DNA of 64,000 bases from Hofstenia miamia (GCA_004352715.1 SCFE01000100.1:142851-206850), one strand, 5' to 3'. Positions 22,600 to 35,180 are shown, numbered from the stretch's first letter. Program-made: numbers and translations. Notes: generated by a model from the letters alone, not told the origin.

Positions 22600-23493
22600 C
22601 AGGGCTTCCCATTTTGCTGTTAACAGCTTTAGCTGTTAACATCAAACAGCAACTCTTTTACTGTCAACAGCTTCGATATATTCTTCCTTAGTTCTTAGAT
22701 TGAGTTGATAAAAATTTCGTAGAGGGGCTCCGACACTGCATGGCTAAGAGAAGAGGTTTTTAACGGTCTTGATCTTGCGAAAATATTGAAAAAAACATAC
22801 TCTAAAAATGCATTTCCCGACTTAGTTTTTAAATGATTTTTAAAGTTTTTGCCGTTAGTTTTTTAATGTAACTAATCAATGTTAGCTTAGGGCGACGCGG
22901 CCGCTTTGGAACTAGCTGTTAACAAAATTGAAAACAGTTGTTCATTTTAATTCACAATTGCTTAAAACCTTCGCCAAATACAATTAGCAAATCATTTTCC
23001 CATAATATTTACACGTTATGCGGTCTGTTAGAATAAGTAGATTACGAATATGGAAGGAAAACGTTGTTTACAGCCGAGGTGAAGGTGTCTGCCTCCTCTC
23101 CCACCGCTTTACAAATCCTAAACGCTCCTCTGATGCCCGGTGCTTTGTAAATGTTTTGGAAACTTTTCCAAACGAGAAGTCGTTCATTCATTTTAGAAGT
23201 TGATACAGAGCGAGACATGATAGTTATAAATGCGCACAACACAATTGTGAAATGACTCACGATAAAGAATGAATATTCATAACTTGGGACTTCAAGTTTC
23301 TTTATCAATGATTACAGCACTGGTTTGAATTATTGTGCGTCTTTGATGGGCTGTTGAGGGGATTGAAAACCATTGATAGTGTGTTAACAGCACCGATATG
23401 ACAACTTTGGGACAATTTTATGTGCTGTTTTAAACAGCACTTGTTTGCTGTAACAGCTTGCAGCTGTTAACAGCAGTGCTGTTGGGAGCCTTG
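22600..23493. mobile_element. Non-autonomous hAT element
   Basis: 894 bp with ends CAGGGCTTCCCA and (inverted) CAAGGCTCCCAACAG, a hAT-type terminus. Diverged 8-bp flanks GTGATAAA (22592-22599) and GTTATAAC (23494-23501) match at 6 of 8 positions. Sub-terminal repeats GCTGTTAACAGCT occur at both ends. No transposase is present; the short ORFs inside on both strands are not recognised. Confidence 0.65.
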
Positions 23494-23501
23494 GTTATAA
23501 C

Positions 23502-24531
23502 CAAATAATTTCACTGTCTTATGTAAAACTCAACATCAATTTGCATTATAGGCAATTGATTCGTATTATATCCTGTTTAAAAGAAAGTTTTGTTTGAGCC
23601 TGCATTTCATTATGCAGGTAGTTAATTTCTTACAATTTTGTTGGCGCAGTCTAAACTCACAGGGTTATTATAAATCTTGTATATGTGTATATTTGCGCTT
23701 TAAAAATACACTTATTTATTTATTTATATTGTGCTAAGACCAACATTAAATGAAGACGACTATAACTATGAGCGAATATTTTGATTAATTTAGTAAATAT
23801 ACATATATGTATATATATATTTCTAAAATATTATGTGGTGAACTTTCTGATGGCACAAATCAATTCGATGTTTTTACTCAAATTCACATTTTGTGCAACA
23901 CAAGGGAGTGCGATTTACGAAAACCAAATTGTGTATTTGACTGGATATAATTTCTGGAAGATATAATTTGTTGTAAATAATTCCAGTATTTTTTGCTAGA
24001 TCGAAAGGTAATTGATATTGGGTGGTAATCGCTATAAGATTGTCCTTTTGTACCAGGGAGTTACACTTGCTATTCTTAACTGTGTCAGGGAAGAATTCGT
24101 TTTAATACATTCATTAATATTAAACTTAAGTGGCATATAATTTGAGCTAATTGTTTAATGTACCAATTTTGAATTTGAGTGTTTTGTGTATCTTGTTACC
24201 GCGTGCGTATTTTTTGTAAATTAAGTAGCATTATAACGCCTCACATATTTGAAAGTTACTCTACTACTTGGTCTAAACATTTCGTAATTACTTCTGCTAG
24301 GGATGTTTCGTTTTCACCACTGTTTGTCTGTTTATCAGCAAGATTGCTTAAAAAAGTAATGGCTGTATCTTTATGAAAAAAATCTCGAGATAAGCATTAT
24401 TCCAGCTTAGATTCCATTAAATTTCCAGACTGATTCGCATTGACGGCTTGGAGGTAGAACCGATTTTATGCACTTTCAGTAGCAAATATTCCTTCATAGG
24501 AGGCGTATGCAGACTTGTCAACTAGCCGAGC
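23502..24531. other. Intergenic, nothing recognised
   Basis: AT-rich with a short ATGTATATATAT run near 23805. No supported gene. Confidence 0.5.
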
Positions 24532-24816
24532 AGTAGTGTACATAGTCAAGAGGAGATCTCACAAAATGACATTTTGACCTCTTCGATATCGAGGGGTGTT
24601 TGCAAATGTTAATTAGTGAGTCACCTACTTGATTTACATCTCCGCTAATGGGTTTTTAGTGACGTCAGATATTTTTAAGTATGTCTGGATTTTCAATTAG
24701 TAATGCTTTTAATTGATTTACATGTTAGAGCCATTTTTTTGGTATGAGTAATTTTTGATAATATCGCAATTGTTTGCATGTTAATATACACCTTATTATA
24801 ACAACCCCTTTTCGGA
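24532..24816 (+). mobile_element. Polinton-like terminus fragment, cut by a gap
   Basis: AGTAGTGTACATAG, GAGGAGATCTCACAAAATG, TTAGTGAGTCA, TTGATTTACAT and CTAATGGGTTTTTAGTGACG occur in the same order as in the termini at 51036 (reverse complement) and 40555. It reads inward to the right and runs into the 1000-N gap. No matching right end is visible after the gap, so it may be the start of a second Polinton or a deletion remnant. Sequence is clearly diverged from the 36-51 kb element. Confidence 0.6.
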
Positions 24817-25816
24817 NNNNNNNNNNNNNNNNNNNNNNNNNNNNNNNNNNNNNNNNNNNNNNNNNNNNNNNNNNNNNNNNNNNNNNNNNNNNNNNNNNNN
24901 NNNNNNNNNNNNNNNNNNNNNNNNNNNNNNNNNNNNNNNNNNNNNNNNNNNNNNNNNNNNNNNNNNNNNNNNNNNNNNNNNNNNNNNNNNNNNNNNNNNN
25001 NNNNNNNNNNNNNNNNNNNNNNNNNNNNNNNNNNNNNNNNNNNNNNNNNNNNNNNNNNNNNNNNNNNNNNNNNNNNNNNNNNNNNNNNNNNNNNNNNNNN
25101 NNNNNNNNNNNNNNNNNNNNNNNNNNNNNNNNNNNNNNNNNNNNNNNNNNNNNNNNNNNNNNNNNNNNNNNNNNNNNNNNNNNNNNNNNNNNNNNNNNNN
25201 NNNNNNNNNNNNNNNNNNNNNNNNNNNNNNNNNNNNNNNNNNNNNNNNNNNNNNNNNNNNNNNNNNNNNNNNNNNNNNNNNNNNNNNNNNNNNNNNNNNN
25301 NNNNNNNNNNNNNNNNNNNNNNNNNNNNNNNNNNNNNNNNNNNNNNNNNNNNNNNNNNNNNNNNNNNNNNNNNNNNNNNNNNNNNNNNNNNNNNNNNNNN
25401 NNNNNNNNNNNNNNNNNNNNNNNNNNNNNNNNNNNNNNNNNNNNNNNNNNNNNNNNNNNNNNNNNNNNNNNNNNNNNNNNNNNNNNNNNNNNNNNNNNNN
25501 NNNNNNNNNNNNNNNNNNNNNNNNNNNNNNNNNNNNNNNNNNNNNNNNNNNNNNNNNNNNNNNNNNNNNNNNNNNNNNNNNNNNNNNNNNNNNNNNNNNN
25601 NNNNNNNNNNNNNNNNNNNNNNNNNNNNNNNNNNNNNNNNNNNNNNNNNNNNNNNNNNNNNNNNNNNNNNNNNNNNNNNNNNNNNNNNNNNNNNNNNNNN
25701 NNNNNNNNNNNNNNNNNNNNNNNNNNNNNNNNNNNNNNNNNNNNNNNNNNNNNNNNNNNNNNNNNNNNNNNNNNNNNNNNNNNNNNNNNNNNNNNNNNNN
25801 NNNNNNNNNNNNNNNN
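24817..25816. other. Assembly gap of 1000 N
   Basis: Unknown sequence. It begins inside the Polinton-like terminus and ends in a TA microsatellite. Any ORF drawn across it is an artefact. Confidence 0.95.
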
Positions 25817-25834
25817 TATATATATATATATATA

Positions 25835-27071
25835 CCGTGAGTTTTTAAAGTCCGGTGAATTTAAAAAGTCTCTTACAATAAAATATTTTAAGAATCATTA
25901 GGTCACTCGGTAGTATATATGTTTGGATTTTGTTTACCATGGATACGAGGCAGAAAATCGATATGTTGATGATATATTATGCCAGCCAAAAATCAGTAAC
26001 TGTAGCCACTAAACAATACTGTACTAAACATGGTATTAAATGCAAAGAATATCGCCCGAGTGGTACCTCAGTTCGATGACTTGTCAATAAATTTGAAGAG
26101 TATGATGGCACAGTGTCAGATCTACCTAGAAGTGGAAGAGGCGATTCTATAAGCAATGATGATATTGTGGCAGTCGAGAAGGCAATTCAACAACTAAAAA
26201 ACCTGGGTCAGCTTCCCACCACCTCGAATGTCGCTGCAAGTGTTGGCCAATCAAAATCGACTGCATGAAAAATTATGAAGCGAAAGTTAAAACTTAAACC
26301 ATATAAGATTCAATTGAGGCAGCAGCTTAGTGATGATAATTGTTTAAGGCGAGTCAGCTTTGCGAAAAGATTTCTTAAAGAAGTTGAAGACGACCCATCC
26401 TTCTTAGGAAGAGTTTTTCAGATGAAGACTACTTTAGTCTAAATGGTGTGGTTAACAGACAAAACATAAGATTTTGGAGTACTGAAAAACCACCCATTAC
26501 TTAGGTATCATATTTTTCAAATAAGGTTATAGCGTGGGTATGCTTTTCAAAGTCTGTTAGACTACCAATAATAGCCTTGCCAGAAGGCACTCTTACCAAA
26601 GATATTTATATAGACTTTTTGTAGTGACAAATCATACATTATTTGAAACCTAAAAGGAAGTGGCGCATATTAATTCTGCAGCAAGATGGCGCTAGACCAC
26701 ATACTGCCAATTCATCGCTTGCAGCATTGAAAACCCTATTTCCTGGGGGTCTTATTAGTGATCGAACTGAGTTTAGCTGGCTACCTAGAAGTCTCGACTT
26801 ATCTCCCTTGGATTTCTTTGTCTGGGGCTGGATGAAAAACCAAGTTTGCAACAACTGAAGGAGAGAATTAATGACAGAAGCAATGTTTCAAACTGCTTGT
26901 GATTCTGTACTTGAAAGACTGGAAACCTGTATTGAAAATGAAGATGGAAAACATTATTTGAACAATTAATGCTAACTCATAACTGTTAGTAATGTATGTT
27001 TCCTTTGTTGATTAAATTTTGTTATATTTCCGAAATATACGTTTCAAATTCACCGGAACTTTAAAAATACA

Positions 27072-27074
<3 letters not shown>
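25835..27074 (+). mobile_element. Mariner-type element inserted in a TA microsatellite
   Basis: The left end GAGTTTTTAAAGTCCGGTGA (about 25839) and right end TTCACCGGAACTTTAAAAAT (about 27049-27068) are inverted copies. Both flanks are (TA)n: 25817-25834 and 27075-27107. About 1.24 kb, with a single decayed transposase gene inside. Confidence 0.8.
25939..26969 (+). pseudogene. Mariner-type transposase, several stops and frameshifts
   Basis: Starts MDTRQKIDMLMIYYASQKSV with an N-terminal helix-turn-helix domain and PRSGRGDS linker. Blocks in order: VGQSKSTA (HTH 2), RRVSFAKRFLKEVEDDPSF, then the catalytic core ILQQDGARPHTANSS (second Asp, about 26673) and SPLDFFVWGWMKNQVCNN (third Asp, ending 26858), and a C-terminal ENEDGKHYLNN with TAA at 26967-26969. 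In-frame stops occur near 26078 and 26267, plus frameshifts around the first Asp region, so it is not functional. The minus-strand ORF over the same region is a shadow. Confidence 0.8.

Positions 27075-27107
<33 letters not shown>
27075..27107. repeat. (AT)n microsatellite
   Basis: Uninterrupted AT dinucleotides directly at the right end of the mariner element. The left flank 25817-25834 is the other half of the presumed target. Confidence 0.9.
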
Positions 27108-27111
<4 letters not shown>

Positions 27112-27294
27112 CATGTATATACCTATATATATACAAATTAGACACTTACAAATATATAATAAAAATACACACAAAACTACTTATAATAAATATACAAATA
27201 AAATTACAATACAATAAAATTAAAAAACAATATAAATTAAAAACATAAAAATTATCGCCATTTATTTAATTTATTTGAATATCCGTATTTAAAT

Positions 27295-27545
27295 TATTAG
27301 CAAGCAGGTTTTCTTTTAGCAATTTCTTGAACTTATGATGAAGATTTACGTACATTTTGTGGTAGATTATTCCAGATTTTCGCCGTTATTATTGTGAATG
27401 CACCTTTGCAATAATTGTTTATTTTAAATTTATTTATACATTTCTCTGTTCTTTTGTTTACACTTACAAATTTACATATACAGCTTCTTTTCAATTTATT
27501 TACAATTTTGTACATATTTACAAGATATGTGGATTTCGTAAGGTA
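27295..27545 (-). pseudogene. LINE reverse-transcriptase C-terminal fragment
   Basis: The minus strand encodes NYCKGAFTIITAKIWNNLPQ with downstream KFKKLLKENLL-like sequence. This is the short conserved motif near the end of many CR1/Jockey-type ORF2 proteins (W-N-x-L-P). No RT core is present nearby. Confidence 0.5.
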
Positions 27546-28443
27546 AGATGGTGCTAGTGAACAAACGTTTTAACTGTCTACCACTTTGCTGTTTATCGAT
27601 GTTATACATGGCACAGATTGACCAGTTAAATACTCTATTTATTCTTTGCTGATCGGCGATGCTTATGTTGCTTAATAATGCATTTGAACATTAAACTTAA
27701 CTTTTTAAAATATGTTTGAAAATTTTGCAATGCTTTATAAATAGACATTAATATTATTAATATGTAGTCATGTACATTGTATGTTTAAAGCTATTCCAAA
27801 AATGAAAAATTCACTCCTATTATCTTGTACCTACATTGTCGGCTATAGAATAACTCAGGTTTCAGTTATATTCCATACACGTGTAACGGTAAGATGGTGA
27901 TGAGTTGATTGATGTGTATATTATAACATTGATTTTAAGAAAGTATAAAAACAGATTGAAATGAGAAACGCTTAATCTGACCAGATTTGTCTAAGCGCAC
28001 AATATTTTATAATTGGAATAGAAACCCTTGCATTTTATCGCGACCAGTTCAAATATTAGTATTACGCGAAAACAAATACTGTTTTGTTTTGGTGTCTTAC
28101 ATTAATTGCCTGTTTTTATTTAGAATTTTCATCAAGAAATTGGTTGTTGGTGTCTTATATATGGGATGATTTTCAGAAATAAACCGCTGAAAAACTTTAC
28201 AGCATATTACAATGAGAAAAGAAGTTTCTTTTCTGTCAAGCATTTCAATAAAAATTTATCCTCTAACAATGCTTTACATTTTAACATTTCACTAAAATTT
28301 TAAATTCAAAATTTGGTTGTGCAAATTTTAGTTGAAATTTGAACTGTTTCAAAGTTAACACGTATGCAATCTTCCGATCACAACAAATCATAGTAGTCTA
28401 AAATTTGTATTAGTAAAAAATCAATTATTACTCAGTTCACAGA
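27546..28443. other. Intergenic, nothing recognised
   Basis: AT-rich with no supported feature. Confidence 0.45.
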
Positions 28444-28856
28444 ACTTTGTGATCTGCTTCATCTGGTTTCTTGTTTACTCACGCATAATACGTGAGACTA
28501 CTAAGTCTCTAAACTGCAAAGATTGGACTCATATTTCCGTTGATAATTATGACTCCATTTTTTCTTTGGTTATCTATAACTATAAAATTGAATTGTCGTC
28601 TGTATGTGCGCTATGCACGCCTAAACTACTGGGCGGATTGTCACCAAACTTTGCATGGTGACTCCCTATCACCCTGGGAAGGTTTTAGGGGGGTCAAAAT
28701 GGGGGNNNNNNNNNNNNNNNNNNNNNACTTTGTGATCTGCTTCATCTGGTTTCTTGTTTACTCACGCATAATACGTGAGACTACTAAGTCTCTAAACTGC
28801 AAAGATTGGACTCATATTTCCGTTGATAATTATGACTCCATTTTTTCTTTGGTTAT
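28444..28856. repeat. 130-bp perfect direct duplication around a 21-N gap
   Basis: 28444-28573 and 28727-28856 are identical. Between them lie a GC-richer repeat-like stretch (CTACTGGGCGGATTGTCACC, about 28626-28705) and 21 N. Identity combined with the short gap suggests overlapping contig ends that were not merged. Confidence 0.8.
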
Positions 28857-28859
28857 TTT

Positions 28860-31265
28860 AAATATTGTTTCTTATATTTAGAGCAAATTTTTTAACCTGG
28901 TCTTTAGTTGTTAATCAAGTACTGAATATTTTCGAAATTATAAGTGATTATGACCATTGTAGGGTCTTAATATATATAAATGTATATCATAGGGGATTTA
29001 TATAAGTCATAGAGACGAACATTCAGCATTAAAGTTTGTCTATAAATGCTTTCCTAACATTTCTTATATACTAATCTGATCTTGGTGTTTATAAATAGTA
29101 ATTTCCAATGTCTTCCAGCCCAGCATCAATGAACAAACATGGATGAAATGGTCAGCAGGATGGTCTTATAGATATAAATACTAATACTTACCTCTGTGTA
29201 ATGTGCATTTTTGTAAAAACAGCTAGGAAACCCGATGCCAATACAAAAGTGAACTATCAAATTTTCCATGAGATTTGGCTACTGCAACTGACATCCACGA
29301 TTAAATCTAAAGCAAACTATAAATTGAAGTAGTAGATTTAATAGTAGCGAATTGAAATTGATATATTTAAATGTTAGCGTAAATTTCAAATTTTATCGTA
29401 TATTTGTATTGAAATATGTAATTGCAAAAATTCATCATTTTTGAAAATAGTTTTTTGAAAACAACATAGGTATTTCCAAAGTAGAAATAATTATCAATTT
29501 GCATGCTTCTAATAATATATGCAGCCGTCTGCAGTTCTATTGAACCTGAATAATCTAAAACCGTTGAAAATTGATAATTGGAATCACAGAATTCGAGAGA
29601 TTTTAAACCAATAGTCCCACATTTTGATCAAAAGTTCTGATGCACATCACCTTCATAGATTAATATTTCATGCATGTAGTTGCAAAAAAGAAACAACTGT
29701 TTATATCAAACAAAATATTTACGACCTTTACTTTTTAGTATTTTTACACGATGTGAAATCATATGCCAATTTGAATACTATTTAGTATGAATATCATATC
29801 ATTTTGTCTTTTCCGTACTGTGGAAGAAAATTGCAGAAACGTAATCAATAGTTTGAAATGCACAAATTTAACTATTAATAAATTAATATAAAATATTAGT
29901 AAAACTAAATATTGAAAATTTGATCCAAGGAAATGAATGTGACCACTACTATTTAATAGTAAAAGTATTAAGCCTACAAAATTTCTAAAAACTTTTATCA
30001 AAAGAAAATGAAATCACCATAACCTAACTGTGCATTAAGCTAAGATTACAATTACATTTTATCTTTGTAAACGAATGAAGACATATCACAAAATCAAATT
30101 TATATACTAAATTGATTTATGGAACAAGCTCCATCCAGCCATAGACAAATAATTTCAAGAATCTATTAAAATTTCATTAAATAAATGAATATTCAATTAT
30201 TTAGCAAATTATAGAGCAAACTCAATAAAATGCAATAAAAATGAAAAATCAAAACCAACGATTTAAGCTTTTGAAACCAAGATATTAATATTTATTTTTT
30301 ACAAACGCCTCTGTAGAGGAAATCAATATATAAATACTGTTAAGCACTCATTAAGATTTACAAACTATTTTCTGTTTCTCTTTGGAATCGATTGATTTCT
30401 TTAGGAATTTAAATAAGTGTTTTTCTTGGTTTCAAATGCATTTTCACATTTTTTGAGTTTCATTAATTTTTCTTTAAACTGAGATAGTAATTCATTCCAT
30501 AGGTCAATACAAAAATTGATGTTTTTAATTTTCTTTTAACATTCGTTTTCTATAAGCATTCGATTCGTTCTTAGGCTAAGTTTAGATTACATGTTATCTA
30601 TAACATTGATAATATCGCACGCCTGCGCTATAGGTAGACTTTTTAATTATAGTTGCAAAGCAGTCTTTTGTTACCAATCACAAAGTTTAACTTTAGCCTT
30701 AAGTGCATTTGACCTAGGGTAAAATGTATGCTTTCAAAAGTTGCTTGTATATGAAGTGAATCTCTTATTGCTGTAAAATGTTTTGTTACTGAAAATCTTA
30801 TACATGGCGTTTCAGCTCGTCTTGCGTATAATTATTGTATTGAAAATCAGAACATGAGTTCCTATTTAAATTTATTTAAAATTTACTGATTTTCGTAATT
30901 CTGCTGGAATTTATTAAAAAATATCAATTAAAATTACTTTTATAATGGATCACCATTTTATCTGATTGGGATTATAATCTTTAAGTATTCAAAATGAAGC
31001 TATGCCATTGGCGGCAAGCCCCTTAAAAAATTAGGGGCTTAAAGTTTAAAAAAATTTTTTGAGAGTGGGTAATGAATTAGCCATTATTAAGTTTTGGAAT
31101 TTTATAATTTTTAATGATTTCTTGAAAACACTTATAAGCACTCATAGCTCAGAAGGCACGACAGGATAGGAAGCGGCTCCTATCTCGATTATGGTCCCGT
31201 GAAGGCGGGCCTTTTCTCGATTCTTCACCCCCAAATCTTTTTGGCATCGATTCCTTTGTCTCAAC
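28860..31265. other. Intergenic, nothing recognised
   Basis: Over 2 kb of AT-rich sequence. No ORF with family resemblance and no paired repeat was found. Confidence 0.45.
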
Positions 31266-31269
31266 TAAT

Positions 31270-31815
31270 TTAACCTTAATAAGACCATGCTGATATATTT
31301 CGTCTTACAAAGTGATCGTCAGTTTTACAAATTATTTCCTCTAAATTTACTAGATTTTACAATAATAATTATAATTTTTTATATTTTAAAAATATCAATA
31401 ATTATAGAAAAAGTTAGATTTATATATAACAATCTACAACTGAAGAAACCAATAATTTAAATATAATTTATTAAATAAAATCACCTGTAGTGAAGATTAT
31501 ATTGGTTTTTCTAGTAGGCAACTATCAAGAAGAATTAAAGAACATGAGACCAGTTCTAATATATCTAATCATAATTAAGTGCGTACTAAATTTTAAAACA
31601 AAAATATTACATACATCAGACGTCAAGATCAAGTAATTTAAAAATTATTGAAAGTATTTTTATAAAATCCTTGCAACAAAGTTTGAACACAAAAGAAGTT
31701 TATATTTATAAATTAAACTTGCCACTTTTTAAAATTTAAAGAATTATAATTATTATTGTAAAATCTAGTAAATTTAGAGGGAAATATATCTGCATGTTCT
31801 TATTAAGGTTAATTA
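31270..31815 (+). mobile_element. Penelope-like element 3' remnant between inverted repeats
   Basis: Plus-strand translation gives CSEDYIGFSSRQLSRRIKEH at about 31486-31545, matching the GIY-YIG endonuclease of Penelope-like retroelements (Y-I-G, then S-R-x-L-x-x-R-I-K-E-H). Downstream, about 31640-31738, comes a tail of the type IESIFIKSLQQSLNT and LPLFKI, the usual PLE C-terminal pattern. The unit lies between inverted copies of CTCTAAATTTACTAGATTTT plus ACAATAATAATTATAAT (31340-31377 and 31743-31782), extended on the left to TTAACCTTAATAAGA (31270) and on the right to 31815. No RT domain is visible. Stops separate the pieces. Confidence 0.65.
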
Positions 31816-34097
31816 CAATCCTAAAAAACGACACATTACTCAACTGATTTATTTGGGAGGTATGTCTACATGTAACAAACGGTTAAAGTTCAGCTTTCCT
31901 CCCATGCACTCTAAACCTTATAATTATCTCAATTTTAGGTATGAAGTATATTTCAATATTGTTAAAAAATCGGAATTTTCAAAGAAATATAGTCAATCTT
32001 TTTAAGTACTTCAGCCTTCGTATAAATTTTCGACAGTGCGTTTGAGCGCATTCACCAATAGATGTGTGCATGCCTCATGATTTCCAAATAGGATTAGAGA
32101 AAATTCTTTGAAAGTGTGTAAAGGGACACCAAATGTTTAATTTTTAAATTACCCAGGATTTTTTTTAAAATCTGAAAAAGCAACACAATAAAGAAGTTGA
32201 GTCTTCTTTCGAAATTATAGTATTTCAGAGTCGTTGTAAGTGTCACGATCTAACTATGTACAAGTTGTGCGATTCTTACTAGGGGTTTAGCCGCCTAGCT
32301 GTCGAAAGAAGTGTTGGAGGTGGTTACCTGATACACCATGGGATTCAAAAATCATCATGATTATCTTAGCCTTAATTATAAGAAATAATTTTAATGAATT
32401 TTAAGAAATCGGAATGTCATTATAGTGATCTGTGTTTTCAAATACCTCAGGTACTGCAATTTTGTACAAATTTTCACCATTTCATGGGTGCACATTCAAA
32501 TTTGTAAAAAAGTGTTTCAAAATTTGGAAAAAACGACTTGTCTTTTTGAAAATCCCATAAGCTGTTTAAGGAAATTCACTAAATGACATTCTTGAAAATT
32601 GCTTAAATTTTGCTTAGACTGGTAAATTTTTGTCAATAATGAACGTTTCTTTTTAATCTAGGACAATTTACATAATTAGCATGTTTTTTAAAATAGTTTG
32701 TAGTTCAAGTAAACAGCATAAAAATCCATTTAATACGTAAAATAGGCTCACAAAAGTCAAAACAAGAAAATGTTTACTTCTGTACTCAATCATGCGTCAT
32801 GAAAAACGATTTCATGAAAAAAAGTAGTTTTCAGTGTAGAATCTGACTAAGAATATTGTTTGAACTGTTATGCAAGTATGCTATAGCTATACGTTGTGAC
32901 AAGGTCAAAAAAAGAAAATAAATATTTGTAAATAATTACAATAGAATATAATAGAATTTCTAACTAAGTGTAACAATTTCACTAGAAAAGAATGGAAAAG
33001 TATGTTCTCAAAACATATAGGAATTTATACATAAACAGTTAACATAAATGAGCAATAATAAATTAAGAACTAGAAACAGATTTGATGGGATAACTGTTAG
33101 AGGTCATAAACAAATTGTCCAACACTTATTGATGTGATTTAAGCTGTAGGAAATTATTGGAAAATTATTTCAATTAAGGATTCAAATTTTTAAAATCTAC
33201 ACTAATACTTTAAAGTTAGATGAAAATTAATATTCCTCTTCCAACTATCTCTGATTTGATTTTCTGTTTAAAATTAGTTTTAATATTTTGAAATGAAAAT
33301 TTCCGAATGACTTTTCAGGAATGAGATTTATTGAGCACTTCATTCGGAATATGATGTTATCCGATATACTCAATTTGGATCTTGAAGAATATTGTCTACT
33401 TTTGATATATTACTACATGCGACTGACAATTGGAAAAAACTTGATTGAGATTCATTGCAAATGCTTGTTTATATTTGATTTAATCAAGCATAGAATTTTC
33501 TTCAGAAATTAGCAGTTGTAGGTTTTTTCCTGAAAGAAATAGTCTAACATCCACTTATTTAAATAAACATCAATTTGCTTAACGTTAAAAGGGAATACCT
33601 TAAGGTAGATCTCTTGCAACGTTTTCCGACATTCTGACGATACTTGTGTTTCAATGATTATAGATCTCCCTTGATTTTCTTAGTTTCTATTACCAATAAC
33701 TGCAAGCATTCTGTGAATCTAAATACATTGAATACAAAATTTGTGTTAACGTTTCTTAAATCTTCGACGCTTTTTTCATTTAATTATAATAACATTTTAT
33801 AAGTTTTTAACGATGTAGTTGGGAATTTTGTAAAATGAAAACACAAGGGCCAGTTATATAATTTCATAATTCATTGTAATTTCAAAGCAATTTTGTGCAG
33901 AAATTTAATTAATTTAACCTACACAAAGAGGGTCACATCGTTTTGTGGAACAATTCAAAACGATTATTTTCCCTTTTATCAGCAAAATTCAATGGCCGAA
34001 GAGATCTCAGAATGGAAAGAACTGTTGCATAAATTATAAAGTCAATTCATAGTTGAAAGAATCTATTAAGTTTACCATCCAGTGACCATGTTTTGTG
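31816..34097. other. Intergenic, nothing recognised
   Basis: AT-rich with no supported gene. Small ORFs such as plus 33321-33512 have no recognisable similarity. Confidence 0.45.
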
Positions 34098-35180
34098 TTA
34101 AACGACATGGGGAATGACTCCTAGCGTGGAAGCAAAACGACACAGAATAATAATAATAATAATAATGTATTTTATGATTATGCATCTGAAAATAATATTC
34201 AGAAGATACAATTTACAAATACAGCACGGATATTTCAGGTATTTGTTTAGAAAAATTTTGAGGTTTTGATATTTCTTCACCACAATCGTTGGAGGCATAC
34301 ATGGCCTTAATCTCTCTGCAGAGAATTGTGTTCTATTAGGATGTGTCGAATTTGATTGGATCTTGCAGAATAATTTTTCATCTTTTGCTTTTATCAGATC
34401 ATGTATTGATGTCAACGATTGGATGATTCTGAATCGGATAGCTTTCTTCTGTATTCTATCCACGTAGTCCAACTTTGTCTTGTTCTGTGCTGCGTACGCT
34501 TCAAGTCCATAATTAATAAAGCTGATAATAATACTAGAATACAACAGTTCCAGCTCAGCAGTTGAGTATCCCAAGCGTTCAAGCTTTAGTAAATGCGACG
34601 GTTACTCTTTTTTGTTAAATTCAGCACATGACTTTGAAAACTATGGTGGCTTGATATTGTAATTCCAAGTGTTTTCAGTTCATTTACTAATAAGAATTTC
34701 TGAGTATTTTAGGTGGGTATGTGACAATTTCTTCGAAGAAAGATTGTGAGCTCTTTTGATTTGGTAGCATTTATAAGGAAATTGTGATCTCTGTATCATT
34801 TTGAAATAATAAGTGAAATTTCACATGCGTTATCTCCATTTTATTCCAAAACAAATACTGTAGTTGTCGTCCGCATAGGCTTCTTCAGGTAGTTTCTGTA
34901 AGACATATGTTCTGGAATCTTCAAGTCATTTGTTGTAATATTAAAATATATAGGACCTTGGACAGTGCCTTTTGGAACTCAACGATTTGTGCATCGCCAT
35001 TGTGATGCCTTTTTATTAACAATTACCAGTTGCTGTCTATTTGTCAGGAAGTCGGCATACCAGGACACCACACATTTGTTGACCTCTGGATATGAGTCCA
35101 ATTTTTGTATAATATGCGAAGGATGAACACGGTCGAAGGCCTTTGACAAATCTATTGATAAGATACGAGCCTATTCGAAT
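34098..35180 (-). mobile_element. LINE fragment, RT domain to 3' tail, decayed
   Basis: The minus strand reads from about 35180: ILSIDLSKAFDRVHPSHI (first catalytic Asp), FLTNRQQLVIVN, VPKGTVQGPIYFNI, then in another frame EEAYADDNYS (the YADD catalytic box, near 34885), and the ORF 34574-34098 with ELELLYSSIIISFINYGLEA and DYVDRIQKKAIRF. This order matches the palm and thumb of CR1-like reverse transcriptases. It carries frameshifts and stops. Near its 3' end is an (AAT)n run (34146-34167), comparable with the tail of the LINE at 10-12 kb. The 5' half is missing. Confidence 0.75.

Noticed and set aside
23018-23308. Overlapping ORFs inside the hAT derivative
   Set aside because: No hAT transposase motifs and both strands are equally open.
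26639-26854. Minus-strand 71-codon ORF in the mariner element
   Set aside because: Reverse shadow of the transposase QQDGARPHT region.
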